64,000 bases of DNA from JANXLS01 sp035308565 (GTDB lineage: Bacteria; Planctomycetota; SZUA-567; H5-PLA8), in assembly GCA_035308565.1 (NCBI GenBank), contig DATGGK010000210.1, positions 13,295 through 77,294 on the forward strand, written 5' to 3'. The position numbers and the translations under genes are program-made. Of this stretch, positions 31,992 through 40,101 are shown piece by piece (position 1 is the stretch's first letter; the number at the start of each line of letters is the position of its first letter). The notes beneath the pieces were generated by a model. The model was not told the DNA's origin, did no database searches, and saw only the letters and a program-made list of their open reading frames with translations.

Positions 31992-34607
31992 GTGGCCAAA
32001 CTCGTCATCCGCAACGGCAACAACACCGGCGCCGAATATCCGCTCAAAGACGCGCGCGTCAGCCTGGGCCGCCGCTCGCAAAGCACCATCCCCATCGCCG
32101 ACGCCAAATCCTCGCGCGAACACGCGCAGATCACCGATGTCGGCGGCACTCTTTTTTTGCAGGACCTCTCGCGCAACGGCACCTTCCTCAACGACAATCC
32201 CGCGCTCAAATCCGAACCCGGCTCTGAACTCAAATTCGGCGACAGAATCAAAATCGGCGACACCGAATTTGAACTGATCGACGAAAAATCCGAGCCGATC
32301 ACGATCGACATTCCCGGCTACACGATCATCGAAAAAGTCGGCACCGGCGGCATGGGCGTCGTCTACAAAGCGCGCCAGCTTTCGATGGACCGCGTCGTGG
32401 CGCTCAAAGTTTTGAACGAACGCTACTCCAACAATGCCGAATTCGTGGACCGCTTCATCCGCGAAGCGCGCGCGGCGGGAAAGTTGAATCATCCGAATGT
32501 AATCCACGTCCACGACATTTCGCGCGCCAACGGCCGGCATTATTTTTCGATGGAATACATCGACGGCCCGACCGTCCGCGAACTTCTGAAGAGCGATAAA
32601 AAAATCGAAGTCAACAAAGCGCTCGACATCATCATGCAGGCCGCGAAGGCGCTTGAATTCGCGCACGAAAACCGCATCGTCCACCGCGATATCAAGCCCG
32701 ATAATTTGATGCTCACCAAGGAAGGCATCGTCAAGATCGCGGACCTTGGCATCGCCAAGACATTCGAAGAAGGCGCCAGTGGTTCGAAAGAGCAGCGCGG
32801 CGTGTTGGGCACGCCCCATTATATGTCGCCCGAACAGGCGCTGGGCAAAGCGATCGATCACCGCGCGGACGTGTATTCGCTCGGCGCGACTTTTTATCAC
32901 ATGATCACGGGCCAGACGCCGTTCAGCGGCACGACGGCGCAGGAGATTCTCAAAGCGCACGTGTCCGCGTCGCTCTCGCCGATTCAGGAACTGGCGCCGG
33001 GCGTGCCAGATCCCGTCTGCTTTATCATCGAGCGGATGATGGCGAAGCTTCCCGAAAAGCGCTATCAGAACATGTCCAAACTCATCGAGGACATCGAGCG
33101 CATCCAGAGCGGGCAGGTCAAAGGCATTGAACGCATCGACGCGACGGACTCGTCGATTTTGCGCGCGGTGAAAATTCCCGCGGCGAAAGAATCGACCACG
33201 CGCGGCGCCGCCACGACCGTTCGCGCGCGTCCGCGCCGGCCGTCGTTCTCCGAACTGGCGACCGGCGCGCATTCGCCGGTTGGGCGCGTCGCTGCGGCAG
33301 TTTTTTGGCTGGCGCTTTTCGCAGCGGCGATTTGGGCCGTCATTGCGCTGCCAAAATATCTCGGCACCAAAACCGAACCGGAAGCGCGGAAGCCCGAGAA
33401 GGGCGTGAAAGCCAGCGAACCGAAAGCCGCCGCGCTGGTGCTTCTGGCCAAAGCCGCGCTCGACCGCGGCGATTTGGACGAGGCCGATAGAGACGTGCTC
33501 GAAGTCCGCACGAAATATCAGGACTCGAAGGAATTCGACGAGGCCAACAGGCTTTTCGACGATCTCAGCGCGCGCAAACGCGAGAGCGCCAACGCGCGCG
33601 CCGACAAATTGCTCGCAGAAGCCAAAAAACTCGAAGCCGCCGCAGCGCCGGATTCCGCCGCGATCCTGGCAAAGTACACGGAAGCTTTGAATGCCGCCGG
33701 CGGAAATCCCGTCGTGGCGAAGGAAGCCAAAGCTAAAATCGAGGAGCTTAAAAATAACTCGCTGACGATCAAAACCAATTCGAATTTCTCGCTGCCCGCG
33801 CAGGAAGCGTTCGACAAAGCGGCGGCGCTGCGAGCGTCGTTCGATTACGACGGCGCGCGCAAAATTCTCAAAGAGATCATGTTTTCCAGCCAGAATCTCG
33901 AAGACGGCGCCGAAGCGCGCAAGCTCTTGAACACGCTCGACGACGAAGCCAAAGCCAAGATCAAGGAATTCAAAGACCGCACCGCCGCCATGGACCCGCG
34001 CTCCGCCGCCGCCGAATGGGGCAAATACAAAACGACCGTGAAAGACGATGCTAACGCCGCTGAACTCAAACCGATCTTCGACGATCTCGAAGAAAAAACG
34101 CAGACCGTCGCGATGGAGGACATCGGCAAAGCGTCCGCGCTGGCGAAGGCCAACCAGTACGCCGACGCCACTGAGGCCGCTAAAGAAGTCGAGCGAAAAT
34201 GGGCGGGTTTGAAGTGGGCGAAAGTCGCAAAAGCCAAAGAAGAGTCCTATAAGCAGCAGAAGGATCTTTACGATAATTTTTTGAAACTGCTCGCGGAAAA
34301 AGTCGCCGCCGGCCCGCTGGCGCTTTCGTTTCCGATCCAGACCAAGTTCAAGGCGCAGGCGAAATGGTCCGTCACTGGCGTGCGCGATGAATCGATCACG
34401 CTCGACCCGATTCCGAAAACGGCCGCGCCCGGGGTCACCGTCAAACTCGGCGAGCTTCAGCCGAAGGAGCAATACCAGCTCGTCCTCGCCGCGCTGCCCA
34501 AAGAACCGACGAAGGAGCAGCACGCGCAGCTCAAAGCCTTCTGCACCGAGCGCGGCCTTGCCGACGAAGCGGACATGCATGAGAAAAAAGCCGGCGAAGG
34601 AAATTGA
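31992..34607 (+). CDS. FHA-domain serine/threonine kinase with transmembrane segment
   Basis: An 871-residue GTG-started protein. Residues 1-98 are an FHA phosphothreonine-binding domain (VSLGRRSQ, SSREHAQI, LSRNGTFLN). A Hanks-type kinase follows (about 108-370): glycine loop GTGGMGVVYKA, VVALKVL with the ATP-binding Lys, HRDIKPDNLML (about 231), ADLGIAK in place of DFG, and GTPHYMSPEQA. After a basic linker comes one transmembrane helix (about 432-452) and a long Ala/Lys/Glu-rich helical outer region (about 470-800) with TPR-like character (AALVLLAKAALDRGDLDEAD). Most bacterial kinases of this type have the FHA domain on a separate protein or at the other end; an N-terminal FHA suggests autoregulation by binding its own phosphorylated sites. 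No phosphatase is adjacent. Confidence 0.9.
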   Translation: MAKLVIRNGNNTGAEYPLKDARVSLGRRSQSTIPIADAKSSREHAQITDVGGTLFLQDLSRNGTFLNDNPALKSEPGSELKFGDRIKIGDTEFELIDEKSEPITIDIPGYTIIEKVGTGGMGVVYKARQLSMDRVVALKVLNERYSNNAEFVDRFIREARAAGKLNHPNVIHVHDISRANGRHYFSMEYIDGPTVRELLKSDKKIEVNKALDIIMQAAKALEFAHENRIVHRDIKPDNLMLTKEGIVKIADLGIAKTFEEGASGSKEQRGVLGTPHYMSPEQALGKAIDHRADVYSLGATFYHMITGQTPFSGTTAQEILKAHVSASLSPIQELAPGVPDPVCFIIERMMAKLPEKRYQNMSKLIEDIERIQSGQVKGIERIDATDSSILRAVKIPAAKESTTRGAATTVRARPRRPSFSELATGAHSPVGRVAAAVFWLALFAAAIWAVIALPKYLGTKTEPEARKPEKGVKASEPKAAALVLLAKAALDRGDLDEADRDVLEVRTKYQDSKEFDEANRLFDDLSARKRESANARADKLLAEAKKLEAAAAPDSAAILAKYTEALNAAGGNPVVAKEAKAKIEELKNNSLTIKTNSNFSLPAQEAFDKAAALRASFDYDGARKILKEIMFSSQNLEDGAEARKLLNTLDDEAKAKIKEFKDRTAAMDPRSAAAEWGKYKTTVKDDANAAELKPIFDDLEEKTQTVAMEDIGKASALAKANQYADATEAAKEVERKWAGLKWAKVAKAKEESYKQQKDLYDNFLKLLAEKVAAGPLALSFPIQTKFKAQAKWSVTGVRDESITLDPIPKTAAPGVTVKLGELQPKEQYQLVLAALPKEPTKEQHAQLKAFCTERGLADEADMHEKKAGEGN

Positions 34608-34645
34608 AAAAGTAAAATTGCAGCGGACGCCTTCCCCTCACCCCG

Positions 34646-34686
34646 CGAGCGAGTACGCTCGTCGGCCCTCTCCCGGAGGGAGAGGG
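34646..34686. repeat. Two hairpins between the kinase and trpD
   Basis: CGAGCG/CGCTCG (34646-34661) and CCCTCTCCC/GGGAGAGGG (34666-34686, loop GGA). No T tract follows. They could weaken read-through into trpD. Confidence 0.6.
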
Positions 34687-34724
34687 GATTTATGCGCGCG
34701 CTTTTTGATTGTCCCCAGCTTTGA

Positions 34725-35783
34725 ATGGAATCGTGCATGTTCGCCGCCTCCGAATCTTTTTCGATTAAGCCCATCCTCGACGCGTTGCTTGAGCGCCGCG
34801 ATCTTTCGCGCGAACAGTCGCGCGATTTCATGGCGGCGCTGATCGACGGCCGTATGCCGCCAGCGAGCATCGCGGCGTTTGCCATCGCGCTGCACATGAA
34901 AGGCGAGAGCGTCGAAGAATTGGCGGCGCTGGCGGGCGCGATGCGCGAACGCGCGGTGCCGATACACGCGCCGGTGGGCGCGCTCGACACCTGCGGCACC
35001 GGCGGCGATTGCGCGGGAACGTTCAACATTTCCACGGCGGCGGCGCTGGTCGTGGCTGGCATGGGCATTCCCGTCGCCAAACACGGCGGGCGCGCAGCAA
35101 CGGGCGCGACCGGTTCCGCGGATGTGCTGAAGGCGCTGGGCGTCAATGTCGATGCGCCGCCGGAAATCGTCGAACGCTGCGTGCGCGAAGCGGGGATCGG
35201 ATTTCTGTTCGCGCCGACGTTTCATCCCGGAATGCGCCATGCCGCCGCGGTGCGGCGTGAATTGGGCGTGCGAACGGTTTTTAATCTGCTGGGCCCGCTC
35301 TCCAATCCAGCCGGAGCGAAGCACCAGTTGCTGGGCGTGTGCCAGCCGGACTTGTGCGAGAAATTTGCGCGCGTGCTGATGCTGCTCGGTTCGGAGAGCG
35401 CGATGGTTGTCTGTGGCGCGGCGCCGGACGGGCGCGGGCATCTCGACGAAATCTCCACGTTCGGTCCGACGACGGTGGCGCGATTGAAAGACGGCGACTT
35501 GAAAATCGTCTCCGTCGATCCGCTGAAACTAGGCGTCGCGCCGGGCAAGCCCGAAGAACTGCTTGCCGCCGACGCGGCCCAAAGCGCCGCGCTGATCCGC
35601 GCGACTCTCGACGGCGCGCGCGGATCGGCGCGCGACATCGTGGTGTTGAACGCCGCCGCCGCCGCGCAGATCGCGGGACTGGCGCCGACGTGGGTGGAGG
35701 GACTCAACCTCGCGACGGAGAGCATCGACTCGGGGAAGGCGCGGGTGGTGTTGGCGAAATTAGTGGCGGTGAGCGGCGGTTAG
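34725..35783 (+). CDS. trpD: Anthranilate phosphoribosyltransferase
   Basis: A 352-residue enzyme joining anthranilate to PRPP in tryptophan synthesis. DTCGTGGDCAGTFNIST (about 87-103) is the PRPP-binding motif, KHGGRAATGATGSADVLKALG (about 118) corresponds to the KHGNRxxSSxxGSADVLEALG motif with NR and SS altered to GR and TG, and HPGMRHAAAVRRELGVRTVFNLLGPLSNPA is the anthranilate-binding signature. ATG at 34725 has GGAA seven bases upstream; ATG at 34737 is an alternative. It stands alone, 24 kb from trpG, so the pathway is dispersed. The changes in the KHGNR motif are mild and do not cast doubt on the family. Confidence 0.94.
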   Translation: MESCMFAASESFSIKPILDALLERRDLSREQSRDFMAALIDGRMPPASIAAFAIALHMKGESVEELAALAGAMRERAVPIHAPVGALDTCGTGGDCAGTFNISTAAALVVAGMGIPVAKHGGRAATGATGSADVLKALGVNVDAPPEIVERCVREAGIGFLFAPTFHPGMRHAAAVRRELGVRTVFNLLGPLSNPAGAKHQLLGVCQPDLCEKFARVLMLLGSESAMVVCGAAPDGRGHLDEISTFGPTTVARLKDGDLKIVSVDPLKLGVAPGKPEELLAADAAQSAALIRATLDGARGSARDIVVLNAAAAAQIAGLAPTWVEGLNLATESIDSGKARVVLAKLVAVSGG

Positions 35784-35810
35784 GATAGGCGAGCTCGGAA
35801 CGCGCTTGAT

Positions 35811-35857
35811 GGACCTTATAGGGCAAATAGGGCCAATGGGGCTTATAGGGCCTATGG
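35811..35857. repeat. CTTATAGGGCCTATGG array in convergent gap
   Basis: GGACCTTATAGGGCAAATAGG, GGCCAATGGGGC and TTATAGGGCCTATGG between the convergent trpD and the 35876 gene. Same family as 30871-30921. Confidence 0.72.
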
Positions 35858-35875
35858 ATGGCGTTTTGCTTCGGG

Positions 35876-37366
35876 CTATTTTTTTGTTTTGTCTTTCGCC
35901 GAAAGAATCGCCTGGCAAAAGCGGCACGAGCGCGCCGCAATCGGAATCGACTCGCCGCACTCCGGGCAATTGAAGCGGGCGGTGTTGACTTGGTTGCTTT
36001 GCAACTGGCGCAGCAGCCGCGCGGATTTGGCGCTCAAGAGCGCGAAGAAAATCGCGGCGATGCTGGCGAGCGCAAGCGCGGCGCTGAGGAGAATGATGAG
36101 GGGATCGTGAGCGCGCGCCGGCCCGCTCCCTTGCGGTCGCGGCTCGTTCTGAGGTTCGTTTTGCGTCGCCGGTTCATTATTCATGCGCGGCTCGAATGGC
36201 TGCGGCCCAGTTTGCGTATTCGTCACTACCGTTTTCGGTTCAACGGGCAGCACATTTTCCGGCGGAATCGGTTCCAAAGAATTGGCAGCGGGTTGCGCCG
36301 GCACTGTGGCGGGCGCTTCATTTGATTTCTCAGCCGGAGCATCCACACGCGGCGGCAAATTCGCGCTCGAATTCGCGTCCGTCGCGGCATCCGCAATCGC
36401 AGGCGTCTTAACTTCCGCCGCAGGCGGCTTTGACGGCTCCGTTTTGCGCGCTTCGCTTTTGGGAGTGGGCGGTTTGAATGCTTCAAGGTCCGTGATCGCT
36501 TTCAGCGGATTGCGTTTTTCGACCAGCGCGAAATACATCTGCTGCTCGATGAACGCCTCAACCTTTTGTTGAAACGCTGCTGCAATTTTCATCGCCGTGT
36601 CGGCTTGAGTCGTCAAAATCTGAACGTTCTTTCGATTCTCCACATAGTCGTCGAGCACCTGCGGCGTCGGCGATTTGTCGCGCTCCGCTTTGAGCTTGGC
36701 GACAGCTTCCTGAAACTCGCTCAGCCGCGCGGCGGCGCGGGCGCACTCCGCGTCGAGGCGCGCTTTTTCGTCGAGCAGCCCGCGCCAGGCCTTCGCTTCG
36801 TCCGCACGCGCGGAACGTTCCTTGTATTGCTTGAAAAAATCGCGGTTGTCTTTAACCGCAACGACATCCGCGCCGTCGATGGTGCGCACCGAGCCGTTAA
36901 AGAACGTCACGCGGTACGTTTTGCGGCCGTTGTCTTCGGCGAGCAGCAAGCGGTGAACGTTGAGCGCCGCCCCGTCCTGCATTTCGAGCGTTTTGACTGG
37001 CACTTCTTGCGGCGGCGGGGGCGGCGGCGGGTCCGGCGCTTTGGCGACGGCCGGCGGCTCTTTCAATTTTTTATCGAGACGTTGAACTTCCGCGACCGCA
37101 TTTTTGTACGCCGCGTTGAGCTTGGCCAAATCGGCGGTTGCTTTGTCGGCTTCGGCGCCAGAGAGCGCTTTGATTTTTTCTTCGAGGTCGGCGATGCGTC
37201 GGCGCAACGCTTCGCGCGCGTCGTTTGCTTTTTGGCGAGCTTGAATCAGTTCTTTTCGAGCGTCGTTGGCGTTGGCTGCGGGCGCCGGATTTGGATCGAA
37301 CGGGTTGGGCGCTTCGCCGGCGGCCGTGGCGAATGCAAGCAGGGAGAATAGAGCGAAGGCGCGCAT
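35876..37366 (-). CDS. Exported coiled-coil protein with C-terminal helix and zinc ribbon
   Basis: A 496-residue protein; ATG at 37366 (MRAFALFSLLAFATAAG) starts a signal peptide, while the in-frame TTG at 37375 adds nothing. After the signal comes an Asp/Ala-rich linker, a long coiled-coil (about 35-105) and a Pro run. A small beta domain (about 125-175) contains VTFFNGSVRTIDGADVVAV, like an SHD1-type or LSM-like fold, followed by more coiled-coil (about 180-290) and a Pro/Glu-rich spacer. One transmembrane helix (about 422-446, LIILLSAALALASIAAIFFAL) leads to a cytoplasmic zinc ribbon CPECGESIPIAARSCRFC (about 465-482). The topology mirrors the zinc-ribbon protein at 26158 with the ribbon at the other end. 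No specific function known. Confidence 0.72.
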   Translation of the reverse strand: MRAFALFSLLAFATAAGEAPNPFDPNPAPAANANDARKELIQARQKANDAREALRRRIADLEEKIKALSGAEADKATADLAKLNAAYKNAVAEVQRLDKKLKEPPAVAKAPDPPPPPPPQEVPVKTLEMQDGAALNVHRLLLAEDNGRKTYRVTFFNGSVRTIDGADVVAVKDNRDFFKQYKERSARADEAKAWRGLLDEKARLDAECARAAARLSEFQEAVAKLKAERDKSPTPQVLDDYVENRKNVQILTTQADTAMKIAAAFQQKVEAFIEQQMYFALVEKRNPLKAITDLEAFKPPTPKSEARKTEPSKPPAAEVKTPAIADAATDANSSANLPPRVDAPAEKSNEAPATVPAQPAANSLEPIPPENVLPVEPKTVVTNTQTGPQPFEPRMNNEPATQNEPQNEPRPQGSGPARAHDPLIILLSAALALASIAAIFFALLSAKSARLLRQLQSNQVNTARFNCPECGESIPIAARSCRFCQAILSAKDKTKK

Positions 37367-37375
37367 TGAATTCAA

Positions 37376-37395
37376 GGGCGGCAGGAGTGCCGCCC
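37376..37395. repeat. GGGCGGCA/TGCCGCCC palindrome
   Basis: Perfect 8-bp arms with loop GGAG, ten bases upstream of the 37366 start codon. Related to the hairpin at 19400-19419. Confidence 0.65.
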
Positions 37396-37507
37396 CTCCT
37401 AACTCGCGGCGTCATGCCGCGGCTACATCTTATACCGCGTGCTTCGTCGTTGACCAGCCCGCTCCCTTGCGGCCGCGGCTCGTTTGCGGTCGGGGCACCG
37501 CCGCGAA

Positions 37508-37575
37508 ATATGAGATTTTAGATTTGATATTTGGCATTTGGCATTTTGAAGTTTTCATTTTTCATTTTGAATTCG
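37508..37575. repeat. TTTGGCATTTGGCATTTTG array overlapping a stop codon
   Basis: Degenerate words of the ATTCAAAATGAAA family. It runs into the end of the SUMF1 gene: the last five residues (IQNEK) and the TGA stop are encoded by the repeat. Confidence 0.65.
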
Positions 37576-38625
37576 CAGAATCACCCGAAAACCCACGTCC
37601 TCGTCGCTGTCGTCCGCGCTCACCCAGCGCCGCGAGGCGGAGCGGTAAAAATCGGGGTCGCCGCGGCAGGAGCCGCCGCGCAGAGTGCGCGCGTTTCCGT
37701 ATGGGCTTTTCGGCGGGCCTTGCGGGTCGCGCGCGGGGCTTTCCTTGTAGTAATCGTCGGAGTAGAAATCGCTGCACCATTCCCACACGTTGCCATGCAT
37801 ATCATGCAAGCCAAATTTGTTCGGAGTATAGCGGCCTACATCGGCGGTCATGTTGCCGTCAATGTTGGCCTGATCCGGGCTGATCGTTTCGCCGGTATTG
37901 AAGAGCGTGTCGGTGTTCGCGCGGCAGGCGTATTCCCACTGCGCTTCGGTGGGAAGTTGCACGCGCCTGCCGCACAACGCCTGCGCTTTTTCGCAAAACG
38001 CCGCGGCGTCGTTCCACGTCACCGAATCGACGGGATGCAGCGGGTGTTTGACCTGGCTGGGGTTCGTGCCCATGACGGCTTCGTACTGGCGCTGCGTGAT
38101 TTCGCAGGGGCTCATGTAAAACGGCGTCGAAATCACGACCACATGCGCGGGGCGTTCCCAATCGGGGGCGAGTTCGAATTGTTCCTTCAAATGAGCGAAT
38201 TCGCGCCAGTCGGCGCGGATGGCGTGCCATTGAATGCCCAGCAGCAGCGCGCCGTAAAGCATGGCCAGTCCGCGCAAGCTGAACGGAAATCGCCAACTCA
38301 ACCGGCTGCGGATCAAGAGCGACGCGGCGAACATTAACGCAAGCGCGGCGCTCGCGCCGAGCGCGATGGCCGCGTACTTCGCGGGAATCTCCGGCGCGTG
38401 AACCGACGGCGTGCCCATCACGAATTTTCCGGCGGGGACCAACACCAAATCCAGCGACACGCCGCCGCCCAGATCGAGGCGCTGCGTGGCCGGAAGATGC
38501 ACGCGCTGCGCGTAGTCGGCGATGCGTTCCTCGCCGTTCCAGAGCGGGAAGGTTTTTTCCGCGTCGCCGGCGGAGAGGCAGGAGCAGGCGAGAAGGAGGG
38601 AGGCGAGGTGAGCGCGGCGTCGCAT
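37555..38625 (-). CDS. SUMF1/formylglycine-type protein with two inserted transmembrane helices
   Basis: A 356-residue protein from ATG 38625 (MRRRAHLASLLLACSCLSAG, a signal peptide). The domain belongs to the formylglycine-generating-enzyme/sulfatase-modifying family: LDLVLVPAGKFVMGTP (about 59-74), then RPAHVVVISTPFYMSPCEITQRQYEAVMG (from about 158), LPTEAQWEYACRA, GLHDMHGNVWEWCSD and the LRGGS end motif. The first two blocks are normally about 10-20 residues apart; here about 80 residues intervene, with two hydrophobic helices (about 84-105 and 115-135). The cysteine pair used by true formylglycine enzymes is not evident (LRGGSCRGDPDFYRSASR has one Cys), so this is more likely a non-catalytic or different-activity relative. 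The gene is preceded by a CTCAGGACT array. Confidence 0.82.
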   Translation of the reverse strand: MRRRAHLASLLLACSCLSAGDAEKTFPLWNGEERIADYAQRVHLPATQRLDLGGGVSLDLVLVPAGKFVMGTPSVHAPEIPAKYAAIALGASAALALMFAASLLIRSRLSWRFPFSLRGLAMLYGALLLGIQWHAIRADWREFAHLKEQFELAPDWERPAHVVVISTPFYMSPCEITQRQYEAVMGTNPSQVKHPLHPVDSVTWNDAAAFCEKAQALCGRRVQLPTEAQWEYACRANTDTLFNTGETISPDQANIDGNMTADVGRYTPNKFGLHDMHGNVWEWCSDFYSDDYYKESPARDPQGPPKSPYGNARTLRGGSCRGDPDFYRSASRRWVSADDSDEDVGFRVILRIQNEK

Positions 38626-38630
38626 GACGT

Positions 38631-38662
38631 GAATCTTGAGTGCTGAGTCCTGTGTGCTGAGT
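38631..38662 (-). repeat. CTCAGCACTCAAG array ahead of the SUMF1 gene
   Basis: On the coding strand: ACTCAGCACACAGGACTCAG, then CACTCAAG, ending six bases before the ATG at 38625. Fourth occurrence of this array just upstream of a start codon in the same orientation. Confidence 0.7.
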
Positions 38663-39080
38663 AAAAAACGCATGACGGCACCAACAATGCAGACGCAATT
38701 CCGCGCGCGATTCCTACAGGGGAGGTTTGATCAATGCGAGTCAAAAAGTGCGCCGCTGAATATGGGCGATTCTGAGGAATAGAAGTAATTCGATGGGATT
38801 CGACGTTCGAAATCTTGCCGTGGCCGCACCGCCGCCTATTAATAGGGCGTTGGGGCGCGCTCGATGTCCCAAAATGCGGGATTTGAACGAGGTGAGCATC
38901 TGCGGTCATGTCCTAATGTCTCGGACGCACAATGGGAGTTTAGATGCAATCTTTTGCGATGATTTGAGTTAACTGTCATTTACACTTTTGGACAATCGCG
39001 GCACAGGCTTTGCCAATTGTCATGGCGCTTACAGACAATCGTCAATGCCCCATCGGGCGTTGAGTTGTTGGACGGTTTTG
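38663..39080. other. Gene-free gap between divergent genes
   Basis: About 420 bases between the SUMF1 and HAD genes. It has a short palindrome CCTATTAATAGG near 38833 and several AT-rich stretches near 38940-38990, but I see no convincing promoter pair, RNA gene or ORF. Confidence 0.5.
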
Positions 39081-39099
39081 CCGCCTAAAGCGGGACTAC
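39081..39099. repeat. CCGCCTAAAGCGGGACTAC element
   Basis: A near copy of 20547-20566 (one G missing), again just upstream of a start codon, here 17 bases before ATG 39117. Confidence 0.6.
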
Positions 39100-39116
39100 G
39101 AACGGAGGCCACGAAA

Positions 39117-39965
39117 ATGCTGGGATACCTGATCGACATGGACGGCGTGATTTACCGCGGAAGCGAACTGATCCGCGGGGCCGAGCGCTTCATCAACGAG
39201 TTGCAGGACGCTGAAGTGCCGTTCCTCTTTCTGACCAACAACAGCCAGCGCACCTGCCGCGACGTGGCGGTGAAGCTGCACCGGCTGGGCATCAAAGTGG
39301 ACGAGAAGCATGTTTTCACCTGCGCGATGGCGACCGCGCGATTTCTGGCGCAGCAAAAACCGCACGGCACCGCCTACGTGATCGGCGAAGGCGGCTTATT
39401 AAATGCGCTTCATATCAACGGCTATTCCATTGTGGACAAGGACCCCGATTACGTGGTGATCGGCGAAGGGCGCACCTTCAACGCGGAGATGGTCGAAGCC
39501 GCGCTGGGCATGCTCTTGCACGGCGCGAAACTGATCGCGACCAACCTCGATCCGAACTGCCCGACGCAGCACGGCATGCGTCCTGGCTGCGGCGCCATCG
39601 TCGCGATGCTCGAAGCCGCCAGCGGGATCAAAGCGCTGAGCGTAGGCAAACCCAGCCCGGTGATGATGCGCACGGCGCGCAAAGAATTGGGATTGCGCTC
39701 CGAACAAACCGTGATGATCGGCGACACGATGGAAACCGACATCATCGGCGGCGTGCAACTCGGCTACAAAACCGTGCTGGTATTAAGTGGCGGCACGCGG
39801 CGAGAACATTTGAGGAACTACGCGTACGAGCCGGATTTGATCGTCGATTCAATCGACTGCCTGACGCACGCGAAGATGATCGAGGAGTTGTCGGACATCG
39901 CCGTGCATACGCGGCGGCACGTGTCGTTGTCGGGACGACATCGCGCGCTGGCGGTGGCGAGCTGA
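39117..39965 (+). CDS. HAD superfamily IIA hydrolase (NagD-like)
   Basis: A 282-residue phosphatase with CGGAGG eight bases before the ATG. The nucleophile motif is LIDMDGVIYRGSE (Asp8 and Asp10), motif II is FLTNNSQRT, motif III includes VGKPSPVM (Lys), and motif IV is MIGDTMETDIIGG. The cap between motifs II and III is of the IIA type, with VVIGEGRTFNAEMVEAA and LIATNLDPNCPTQHGMRPGCGAIVAMLEAASG. Family members include NagD (nucleotide/UMP phosphatase), 4-nitrophenyl phosphatases and glycerol-phosphate phosphatases; the substrate here is unclear. nagA is 24 kb away, so no sugar link is implied. The C-terminal 25 residues are basic and less conserved. Confidence 0.9.
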   Translation: MLGYLIDMDGVIYRGSELIRGAERFINELQDAEVPFLFLTNNSQRTCRDVAVKLHRLGIKVDEKHVFTCAMATARFLAQQKPHGTAYVIGEGGLLNALHINGYSIVDKDPDYVVIGEGRTFNAEMVEAALGMLLHGAKLIATNLDPNCPTQHGMRPGCGAIVAMLEAASGIKALSVGKPSPVMMRTARKELGLRSEQTVMIGDTMETDIIGGVQLGYKTVLVLSGGTRREHLRNYAYEPDLIVDSIDCLTHAKMIEELSDIAVHTRRHVSLSGRHRALAVAS

Positions 39966-39966
39966 A

Positions 39967-40101
39967 ATCAGGAGTCAGGGGTCAGGAAGTCAGGGGTCAG
40001 GGGTCAGGAGTCAGGCGTCGGGAGTCGGAAACGGCGGCGAAACCGCTGCGCGGTTTTTTTCTGATCTCTGACCTCTGATCCCTGACTTCTGACTCCTGAT
40101 T
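39967..40101. repeat. GAGTCAGGGGTCAG array with inverted arm
   Basis: The left arm repeats CAGGAGTCAGGGGTCAGG (about 39968-40027); the right arm (about 40061-40098) is its reverse complement in kind, TCTGACCTCTGATCCCTGAC. It fills the convergent gap between the HAD and korB genes and encloses a terminator. Confidence 0.78.
40041..40060 (+). terminator. Terminator of the HAD gene
   Basis: AACCGC (40041-40046), loop TGC, GCGGTT (40050-40055) and seven T residues, at the centre of the inverted repeat array. Confidence 0.7.

Noticed and set aside
31938..34580. Minus-strand frame of 880 codons
   Set aside because: It is the exact shadow of the FHA-kinase gene. Codon bias and domain content belong to the plus strand.
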